From assembly GCF_004664715.2 (NCBI RefSeq), contig NC_051074.1, forward strand, positions 33,354,980-33,418,979: a DNA stretch of 64,000 nucleotides. The letters are read 5' to 3'. The notes beneath the pieces were generated by a model, which was not told where the DNA came from, ran no database searches, and saw only the letters and a list, made by a program, of their open reading frames with translations. The position numbers and the translations under genes are program-made. Positions within the stretch are counted from its first letter, which is position 1. Every line of letters begins with the position of its first letter. Origin of the DNA: Peromyscus leucopus. Its lineage: Eukaryota; Chordata; Mammalia; Rodentia; Cricetidae. Shown here piece by piece: positions 55,386-64,000 of this stretch.

Positions 55386-58317
55386 AATTGCTCCCAGTAG
55401 ATTCTCCATCAAAGAGAATGTCTTTTCTGGTCCAGGTATATGCTGTGTTATGACCTTGGCAGTGAATTCCTGTGTCTTGCTGTGACTATGTCCTTGCCTT
55501 TGTAAAATGAATGGTTTCCCCCCTTGTGATGACTCAAAGCAATCTTTCCTCTTCTCCTTAGTGATCTTAATCCTGGTGAGAACCTAGTTTGTTCTAAATC
55601 CCAGAGGTCAGATCACAGTGTTCTTTAAACTGAGTCATAAATGAAAGTTAAATGCATCACCTGGTCCTTAATGAACAAGTGGGTGTGAAATCTCTCTGTC
55701 ATTCACATGACTCACAAGAAATAAATGAAAAGGGCTTGTGGAATAGCATCATTGTGATCAATTGTGCCTTCTCTTGGTAATTACAACACCCCAATCTTAT
55801 TTGGGCTGGTGCGGTCAATGAAAGATCAGTTTCTATGGCAAACCATTTCAATTAAATGTGTGAGCCAATAACTAGATCACATGAGCATCGTTCAGCTTCA
55901 GGAATTATGCTTTTCAGTTAGTAATATTTTTTTGGAATATGTTACATTCTAAAAAGTACCTAGGGTCTTAAAGTACTGGTGGGGAGTTATGACAGTTATG
56001 ACTCCGATGTTAGCATTTGGGAGCCTGAGAGAAGAAAATATTGGAAAATGTTAACAAGCCATGATATATCTCAGATAGACAGTGACAAAATATTAGGTCT
56101 GTGGACTTATAATTAAAATCAACTGAGTCCTCTGAGATTTTGGCAAATACATTCTTTCCTTTTGATACAATGCTGTTACCTCATGTTGCTATTCTATAAT
56201 AATTTCAGTTTGTACTTACAGACTAAGAATGGTTCCAAAAGGCAGTGGGATTTAACTTAACAATAAAAATCCAGAATAAGAAACGGACTAAGAATTTTAT
56301 TTCTCTCCATGTAAGATTGTGAAGAAAAATTGTGTCAATGAGAGACACAGGATTTTTATGCACAGCCACAGTGCCTTTGCTTGTCATATTGTTCAGGAAA
56401 TGTTTAATGGGTCTAAAATGGGTTAAGCAGTCCTTTAGGAACTGCTTGTTCTTTGTAGAAACTCAGTTTGCAGCCAGAAGCCATATGTGCATAAAATAGT
56501 GTGACTTCATACAGAAACACGGGACCACGAGGCCATTCCTGCCTTATGCCAAGGAAGCATTCGTGGGAAGTAGAAACCACTTCTGTTAAATGGAAATATC
56601 CTAAGAAAACTAAGGAAGGAACTCACAGTTTTTATTTAGTTGCAAATTCTTTTAAAATTAACTAGGAAAACTAAAAACTTACCGGAGTGAGGACTGGGAA
56701 TGACTTAGCCATTTGCTTGACTGGATTTAGAGAGTTGTTTCTAATTTTTTTTTTTTTTTTTTTTTCTGATCTAGGGTTATGAACTGTGGGGGCTCACCAG
56801 ACAGACATCTCTAAAGCTTTTAAAACATGCATTTGAGCCCTGCCCACCTCTATTGAATTTGTATTTCTGGAGCAGAGTATGGCATTTGCAACCTGTAAGC
56901 TCCAGGGGCTACTCAGAAGGACAGACTGGGTTAAGACTAGAAGCCCAGAGCTGTGGTGATGGAAGGAGGCTGAGCTCCATGACTCCTCTTTCCTGTCTTT
57001 CTTAGACTGTCCGGGGCTATGGTTTTAGTTATTGGGTCCTTGTGTGAAGGCGTGAGAATGGTTTGAAGGGCCTCATGATTTCCCCATTTCCTGTTCCCTG
57101 CTTCTCTCCTTATCTTGGAGACAACAGAGAGGGTGCATGTTCTCTGGAGAAAGGACAAGCACCGTGGAGTGGCAAGGACTCAAGGGACCTCGATGGTGTG
57201 TCAGGATGACCTGGTGAGATCCTTCGTTTAAGACGTTTAGGATGATATAGGAGTGGAGGAAGAAGAATCAAATATTCCGGATAGAAGATGAGGGCCCAAG
57301 TGTTGATGCGTTAGCTCTGTAGCGTGGTTCCTCCGAGGAATGCGTTATGGGAGGGGAGACATTTTATCGGTTGGGAATTCTGAAAGCCTCTGTGAGATTC
57401 TTAATGACTTCAGAGAGCTGGGCTCTCTTCCCATCGCTCCACATCAGCTTTAGTGAGCTGGCCTTTTGTTATCATGCTTGCCCCTCATGGTCACGAGATG
57501 GCAGCATACAGGATGAAAGTAGGGAGAGAAAAGAACAGGAGCCAGGAGCGCGTGGAAGTCCTTTCTACAAAGAAGCTAAAGCCTTGTGGTTCTGCTTTTT
57601 GCTTGCCCCTGTAAATTACTGGACAAATTATATTAGATAGCCATCATTAATGGAAAGGAACCACCACTGTATACAGAGAGTTTTGTTTCCTGCCAGAGCA
57701 GATGGTAGGAAAGGAGAAAAAGCTGCAGTTAGCTGTTGAGTAAGTGAACAGAGGCATGCAATGGCACATTACCTCTTCATGGGTCTTGCTCTTGAATGAT
57801 CAAAAGCAATACTCAGAAAAATAAATCTGCCAACTATTGTTTTAGAAAGTTCTCAAGCTCACAGTCTGACTTGATCTGGGGTAAAACTGGAGGCCTGTAT
57901 TTTTAGGAATCTTCTCTGGTAGTTCTGATTCAGGAGATTTGTGGAACCCACCTTCAGAAAATAGTTTTGAGAAAGCTGAAAATTGGTTCAGTGGCTTTCA
58001 AACCAGCTGACTGTTAGAGACCTTCAGAAATGTCAAAGCAATGCTTGCACATGGACCTTTTCCACAACAAAGTCAGTAAAACATCGAGGATTGGAGCATT
58101 AGCATCCTTTTGCATCCCCTGTGATAATTTTACTGTGGAGTAAGAGAGTTTTCCCAGGGACAGCCGCAGTGGTAGGAAGAAGGTACCAAATTCTCCACGT
58201 TGGCTCTTGGAAATCTTTAGAGGAATGGATTCAGGGGAGACAGAGTGAAACAGAAGAAACATTAGGTAAGATAAACACCGATTGATTTGCAAGAAATAAT
58301 AGAAAAAGGCAATTATC
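55383..58317. other. Longest repeat-poor stretch of the window
   Basis: Nearly 3 kb with no recognised SINE, LTR or LINE apart from a T-run at 56740-56765. Open frames are under 100 codons with no recognised product. Absence of insertions can reflect chance or constraint. Confidence 0.45.
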
Positions 58318-58715
58318 TTAGTCAATGTTCTATTGCTATGAAGAGACACTATAACCATGGCAACTCTGATAAAGGAAAGCATTTAATTGGAGCTTGCTTA
58401 TAGTTCAGACATTTAGTTAATTGTCATCATGGCAGGAAACATGGCGGCATACAGGCAGACATGGTGCTGGAGAAGTAGCCTTAGAGTTCTACCTCAGGAT
58501 CTGCGCTCAGGCAGCAGGCAGAGAGAGACACTGGGCCTAGCTTGAGCATTTGAAGCTCCAAAGCCTACCCCCAGTGACACACTTCCTCCAACAAGGCCAC
58601 ATCTACTCCCAGTAGGCCACACCTCCTAATTCTGTCAACTAGCACCACTCTCTAATGACCAAACATTTAAATACATGAGCATCTGGGGCCATTCCTAGTC
58701 AAACCGCCACAGCAA
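58318..58715 (-). mobile_element. Medium-reiterated rodent repeat, reverse (tentative)
   Basis: 'ttcattgctatgaagagaca'-type wording (here 'tctattgctatgaagagaca'), 'gaaagcatttaattggagct', 'acacttcctccaacaaggcc' and 'aggccacacctcctaattct' match the reversed order of a common rodent medium-reiterated element; a sister copy lies at 63397. Confidence 0.7.
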
Positions 58716-59855
58716 TACATCACAAAATAACTCACTCTTTCCTGGCTTTAACTACTGACTTTGAATACAAGTCTTAGGCACAGATATCTAAATGCTGCTT
58801 TCAAGGTATTTCATCATTTGTTACAATTAGGAAGAAAGCTGTATGAGAGCAGCATGGATTTAAGTCATGGAGGGCAAAACATGTTCTGGCTGCAGGTACC
58901 AGGTTGCGGTGACCTGGGGGTAGGGGTGTGGGTAGGGAAGTTCAGCCAGGGAAGTATTTCATGGAAGATTCTGAAAACCCTTCAATACTATGTTAGGGGT
59001 TAGGGTACATCTTATTTTTTGAGTTAGGAAATATTGAGGAGCTAGGAAGAGCTTCCGCTGGAGGGTAAGATGTCTGACCCTACAGTCCCAACCACCACAA
59101 TCCCAGAGTTCAGTAGGCTAAGGCAAAAGGGTAGTAAGTTTAAGGGCAAAATGGGCCATGTAGTGAAATCGTGTCTCACTAAGCAATTGAAACCCAAGTT
59201 AGTTTTAGCTATACAAATCATTTTTGAAGGGAATATCTGAGGAAATATTCCTGGAACCTGGTGTAAGAAAACGAACATACTTGCATTAGCCTATGGACGA
59301 GGGACCCTTGTTTTTTTCCCCAATTCTGTCAAACACTGCTGTCTCAAGCCACAGCTTCAGCAAGGCTGCTGTACTGTTATGTAGAAGTACTATTTTTTTT
59401 TCATTTTTCCTTTTACTGAAAACAGACTCTTTCTTATGCAATATACCCTGATTACAGTTTCCCCTCCCTCTACTCCTCCCAGTTCTTCTGCACCTCCCCT
59501 CCCCTCTGGATCCACTTTCTTTCTGTCTCTCATTAGAAAAGAACAGGTTTCTAAGTGATGACAACCAAACATGACAAAATAAAACACAATGAGATGAAGC
59601 GAAAACTTTCCTATTGAAGTTGGGCAAGTCAACGCAACAGAAGGAAAGGAGTCCTAAGAGCAGGCACAAGAGTCAGAGACCCACTCGTTCTCACATTCAG
59701 AAAGTCCCATAAAACACTAAGCTGAAAGCTATGATATATATGTAGAGGACCTGGTGCAGGCCTGTGTAGGTTCTATGCATGCTGACACCGTCTTTGTGAG
59801 CTCGTATGCACCTTGCTTAGTTGATTCAGCGGGACTTGTTCTCATGAATATTCTT
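58716..59855. other. Mostly unannotated; weak old B1-like piece
   Basis: 59060-59190 ('cagtaggctaaggcaaaagg', 'gggccatgtagtgaaatcgt') weakly resembles a B1. A pyrimidine-rich stretch lies at 59460-59520. A 127-codon minus frame (59286-59669) passes through it and has no motif. Confidence 0.35.
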
Positions 59856-59883
59856 TTTTTTTTTTCTTTTTGTTTTTTTTGAA
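59856..59883 (-). mobile_element. Poly(T) insert flanked by a 12-bp target duplication
   Basis: A 28-bp T-rich stretch is flanked by atgaatattctt (59844-59855) and atgaatgttctt (59884-59895), matching at 11 of 12. This is what an L1-machinery insertion consisting only of the poly(A) tail (minus strand) would leave. Confidence 0.55.
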
Positions 59884-59895
59884 ATGAATGTTCTT

Positions 59896-60378
59896 AACAG
59901 GCACACTGGCCTTTGATTGCACCAGCAGTTAATCACACAGAATTTTCTGGCACCCAGCTTCTTGTATATGGTTGGTAGCTGAGCAGAAGAACTGACCATT
60001 ACAGAAGTTTAAAAGGGGCATTATCATTTCAAGCACTGGGTGGAACATTTTTTGTTTTTGTATACCTCATTAGTTACTGGTTCCCAGGATGGATAAAACC
60101 AGAATAACAATACTGTAAGCTGGGTATGCCTTAGTTAGTCAAGAGGTTTGCCATGAGGAATTGGCTCATGTTATTAGGAAAACTATGCACTCTGTCATCT
60201 GAAATTGGGAAACCTAGGAAAACCAGCTCTGCAAAGTCTAGGCCAAACCCAAAGGTCAGAAGCCAGGCAACATTAATGGTGCTAAAGTTAAAATCCCCCT
60301 TTCTTTTGCTCTCCATTCTGTGTTCTTTCTGCCTTCTACTCTGCCTGTGTAATTGGTGCTGGCCCACCATACTTAAGG
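59896..60378. other. Unannotated interval
   Basis: Nothing recognised. Confidence 0.4.
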
Positions 60379-60420
60379 AGCTTTGTTGTTGTTGTTGTTT
60401 TTTTTTAACCACACTTTTGC

Positions 60421-60461
<41 letters not shown>
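60379..60461. repeat. (TTG)n and (TG)n microsatellites
   Basis: A short TTG run and T-run (60383-60407), then about 20 TG units (60421-60461). Frames coding for runs of Cys-Val in this stretch are artefacts. Confidence 0.95.
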
Positions 60462-60464
<3 letters not shown>

Positions 60465-61161
60465 CTCATTACTTATCTCTCCTGGCACATATTACAGCAT
60501 CATATTTCCATGAGAACTCATCTGTGTCAGATATGACAAGACTCAAGCAAACTCCCCAAGCTGCAGGGAGGAGCTGTGAGAAATCACCGGTGTGGGAAGC
60601 AAGCCTGGGCGAGCGGGACCTGACTCTTATATAAAACGGCAGCACTGATGGATCTGAGATGAACAGACTGTTCTCCAGAGAGACTGGGGTCCCAGGGAAG
60701 CAGCAGGCTCCTGTACAGTCAGCAAACTGCACACTGCTCTAGACAATATTGCTTTGAAATAGGCTGAGGAAGGCTTTCTTTTAGGGCCTCCCGAGATCTC
60801 ATGCCCATGATCCCTAGTAACGAATTATGGTTGGAAAACACAAACAACAGGACATCTGGGTAAACGTGAAAGTTAACATCTGGCAAGAGGTGTGTTCCTG
60901 CCAGGAGCTCTTCCTGTTTACCTCTGCAAGTGGTATTTATAGCTGGAGGTGCTCTCTGCGCTTGGTATCCTTGCAGATGGCTAATTGCTGAGAGTGTGGC
61001 ATTCATTGTGACCAAAGTTCACATGAAAGCTGTACTCAGTCATTCCCTGATTCATAAACAAAATCTATACCATCGACTGATACCTGTATCTGTCAGGAAA
61101 AGCAAGGGCACACTGCAGTTACAAGTATCCCCATAGTGTTAGTGGCTGTTACAACATCATT
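60462..61161. other. Unannotated interval
   Basis: Nothing recognised. Confidence 0.4.
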
Positions 61162-61190
61162 CTCTCTCTCTCTCTCTTTTTTTTTTAACA
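61162..61190. repeat. (TC)n and poly(T)
   Basis: About nine TC units followed by a T-run, directly upstream of a reversed B2. Confidence 0.9.
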
Positions 61191-61194
61191 TTTA

Positions 61195-61379
61195 ATTTTT
61201 TTTTAAAGATTATTTAGTATATATACAGTGTTCTGCCTACATGTGTCCTTGCAGGTCAGAAGACGGCACCAGATTTCATTATGGGTGGTTGTGAGTCACC
61301 GTATGGTTGCTGGGAATTGAACTCAGGACCTCTGGAAGAGCAGTCAGTGCTCTTAACCACTAAGCCATCTCTCCAGCCC
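61195..61379 (-). mobile_element. B2 SINE, reverse
   Basis: 'gttctgcctacatgtgtcct', 'tgcaggtcagaagacggcac', 'gtgctcttaaccactaagcc' and 'atctctccagcccc' give a clear reversed B2. Confidence 0.95.
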
Positions 61380-61652
61380 CATTGTGTCTTTTACTCTCAC
61401 TTAGCACAAATGCAGTGAATTGATAGCTCCTGCTTTCCTTTGTAACGTCTGCTTTTGAGTATCAACAGTGTAGGAATATAAGACAAGTACTCTGCATATG
61501 GTATCTCCTTTAATATATTATTGTACATATTATCTATGTTTTGCAGGTATGAAAATTGAGATCACGTTCAGTAAGCAGTGGACCTATTTGTTTTCAGACC
61601 CAGATTTTCTGATACTAAACCTAGGCTCTGCTGCTCTCTTGAGGTCTCAGAA

Positions 61653-61695
<43 letters not shown>
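61653..61695. repeat. (TTA)n microsatellite
   Basis: About 13 TTA units, directly abutting the tail side of the next SINE; it may have grown from that tail. Confidence 0.96.
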
Positions 61696-61696
61696 T

Positions 61697-61892
61697 TATT
61701 TTATGTGTATGGATGTTTTGCCTGCAAGTATGTCTGCTCACCAAGATAGTGGCCCATGGAAGCCAAAAGATGACATCGGATCCCTTGCGACTGGAATTAC
61801 AGATGGCTGTAAGCTGCCGTGTGGGTGCTGGAACTTGAATTTCGGTCCCAGAAGAGCAGCTAGTATTCTTAACTGATCCATGTCTCCAGCCT
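61697..61892 (-). mobile_element. B2-superfamily SINE, reverse
   Basis: 'tatgtgtatggatgttttgc', 'agatggctgtaagctgccgt', 'gtgtgggtgctggaacttga' and 'gatccatgtctccagcc' give the reversed order with moderate divergence. Confidence 0.88.
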
Positions 61893-62901
61893 CTTTTGGA
61901 CTTTGTTTTGAAGTGTATATTCACTGATGTTATCTCATTACTCTTTTCAGGGTAAAGGAACATAGAAATCTCATTATTTTAGCAAGGAGACCATCAAACC
62001 AAGGCATGAAACAGTATGAGCTTTACCTGTTTGGCCAACACAACTAGAAACAAAATTTAAGGCCATCTTGACAGCACTCTCTAGGGTGAATCTCCTTGTG
62101 TAGCTCATGGAAATTCAGACTGCAGGGTTCCTTTGAGTAGGGCTTGGGTGATTCCCATTCTGCTGAGAAATAAGGACACCTTGGGGGACTAGCTAGCTGG
62201 GTCTTCAGCTCCTTTCCTGGGAATATTTTCGGTAGTCTATGATGTCAGTTAGAAACCACTTGGAGGGCAAGGTTGACCCTCTAATGTTGTGAATGCCTCT
62301 GCCCAGAGAGAATGCCTGAACTTGAAGGTTGAATTTGAAAGGGTCATGGGACTTCTGATTAAAGTCCGTCTACTGTGTCAGCTGTGTGAGGATACAGTGT
62401 CACTGTCTATAGTGCATTCAAATCGACATTTCTGCAAAGGCAATTAGCTTAATTAGTGTAGTCATGAATAATGTTAACCTTCAAAATATCATTATAGAGT
62501 CTGAAATGCCAGCTTACTTCTGTCCCTTGATTTAATTTGTCATTTGGTATTGAGATGGAAGTGGGTAACTTTATAACTCAAACCACTGTTCAATTAGGTG
62601 GCACAGGGGACTGAAAATATGTCAAACTAATGGTGTGAAGACGAAAGTATCTGATGGATTATTTAAATGCTTCCCATTTTAATATGGCTGTTTCAGCACT
62701 GTGACAAGATTGCAGAAACTGAGCCCAAAGGTTTTGATTTGGGGGCTGAAACGCTCTTTGATGGTTGTAGGTTTGTTGGTCCAGAATGGGTTTATTGCCA
62801 TTTTCTTAGTGTGTGTGCTGCCAAAATGAACACTCATTTTTATTTCTTCTCCAGGCAGTGTTTCCAAATTGGCTTTCCATCACTTTTTAAATGTAAGGAT
62901 T
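61893..62901. other. Unannotated interval
   Basis: No repeat or gene recognised. A 91-codon frame (62667-62942) runs into the next SINE and shows no motif. Confidence 0.4.
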
Positions 62902-63130
62902 GCCGGGATTGGATAGGCAGGCCTGTAATCCCAGCTGTCTAGGAGGCTGAGGAAGAAAGATAACAAGTTTAAGGCCTGTCCATATTACAGAGGAAGTTTG
63001 AAGCATCTCTGGGCATTGGTGAGATTCTATCTCAAAATAAAAATTAAAAAGAAGACTGTATTTACAGCTCAGTACTGGAGGAGCACTTATATTTGTGTCT
63101 GAGGTCCTGGATTCAATCTCAACCACTGGA
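62902..63130 (+). mobile_element. Dimeric SINE: B1-like part followed by ID-like part
   Basis: The first part ('gccgggattggataggcagg', 'tgtaatcccagctgtctagg', 'gagattctatctcaaaat') is B1-like. After an A-rich linker comes a tRNA/ID-like part ('acagctcagtactggaggag', 'gaggtcctggattcaatctc'). This B1-then-ID order is the reverse of B4 and matches what is described as B1-dID. It is old and diverged. Confidence 0.6.
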
Positions 63131-63396
63131 AACAACCATGGAACTTAAACAATGTTACAAGGTTCCTGATCCACCCTGGGATTCTAGCCAGCATTTTAAT
63201 TCACTTCCTGAATCCATTTGTGTCTCTCAATTTAGCTGAAAATGGCCTGGAATTCATCCTGCAGCCTAGATTGACCTTGAACTGATGATAATCCCACTGT
63301 CTCAGATTCCTGAGTGTGTCAATTTCTCTCAAGATACCCTTTCTAATGGAAGTGACTTAGACTTTACCCACAACCTCAAAGATAAGATGTCTTAGT
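63131..63396. other. Unannotated; possible old reversed B1 trace
   Basis: 63245-63320 ('cagcctagattgaccttgaa') faintly resembles a reversed B1 middle. Confidence 0.3.
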
Positions 63397-63722
63397 TTTG
63401 GTTTCTATTGCTGTGCAGAAACACCATGACCACAACAACTCTTATAAGGCAAACATTTAATTGGGGTGGCTTGCTTACAGTTTCAAAAGTTCAGTCCATC
63501 ATCATCAGGGAGCATGGTGGCATGCAGGCAGATGCTGTGCTGGCTCCATCTTGACTTGCAGGGAGTTGGTGGTTGACTGAGACACTGGGCAGTATCCTGA
63601 GCATAGGATGCCTCTAAGCCTGCCTCCACTGTGACATACTTCCTCCAACAAGGCCATACCCACTCCAACAATAGTACCACTCCCTATGAGATTGTGGGGG
63701 ACAATTACATTCGAACTACCAC
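63397..63722 (-). mobile_element. Medium-reiterated rodent repeat, reverse (tentative)
   Basis: 'tctattgctgtgcagaaaca', 'ccatgaccacaacaactctt', 'gcaaacatttaattggggtg', 'catacttcctccaacaaggc' and 'atagtaccactccctatgag': the same family and orientation as 58318, with conserved order. Confidence 0.75.
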
Positions 63723-64000
63723 ATAAAGGATCCCAAAGGGTTGCTGAAAACACCCTTTGAGGTCTTGGGATATTTTATACAGTTTGGATTAGCATCTCAT
63801 TGGTCTACATCGAACTCCATCAAAACAGAGGTTACAGTGTCTTAATTATGGATTTGGCATCTGTAAAACTCCAGCTTCGCTTTTCCAGTGTGGTAACCAA
63901 TGCTGATCCAACGTGTACCACTCAGTTCTTCCTCTAAACTGAAAAGAGTTAATGCACTTCTGTGTACAACAGACAGTTTAATGGAGGAAAACTCTGGAAA
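63723..64000. other. Unannotated window end
   Basis: Nothing recognised up to the window edge. Confidence 0.4.

Noticed and set aside
1..64000. A novel gene system, operon or phage-like island
   Set aside because: No supported coding gene, no bacterial-style gene packing, and abundant rodent SINEs, LTRs and microsatellites throughout.

Overview
This window reads as non-coding DNA from a rodent nuclear genome, most likely a cricetid (deer mouse, vole or hamster group). The basis is the repeat content: 7SL-derived B1 SINEs, tRNA-derived B2/B3 SINEs, B4 (tRNA-like head plus B1), a URR1-type hAT remnant, L1 fragments, and many solo LTRs. The younger B1 copies carry the wording 'aggaaaggcgcaaagctac', which I associate with cricetids rather than house mouse; that is recalled knowledge, not tested. 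I see no convincing protein-coding gene. The longest open frame (196 codons, minus strand, 25012-25602) lies in LTR and B1 sequence, and the others are short, unrecognised or made of simple repeats.

Layout: 1-11 kb is mostly single-copy-looking AT-rich sequence with a hAT remnant, B1, B2, B3, a medium-reiterated repeat split by a B2, and an LTR-like block. 11-30 kb holds solo LTRs of several families (11414, 14386, 24553, 24757, 26485, 29148), several with target-site duplications readable by eye. 30-45 kb contains old MaLR-like and L1 remnants, a long unnamed repeat with a 5S rRNA pseudogene downstream, B1/B2 copies and a TC/TG/CG microsatellite. 45-55 kb is the densest part: a B2 split by an LTR that is itself split by a second, CpG-rich LTR, then a second copy of the long repeat, a further LTR, a B4 and two adjacent LTRs. 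55-64 kb is mainly single-copy with microsatellites, B2 copies and medium-reiterated repeats.

There is no cooperating set of genes here. The interest lies in insertion history: nested insertions whose order can be read from interrupted hosts and duplicated target sites, one LTR family ('LTR-A' here) present six times, a composite LTR made of two families, and an LTR carrying pieces of B1. Repeat family names are from memory and some are marked tentative; boundaries without a stated target-site duplication are approximate.
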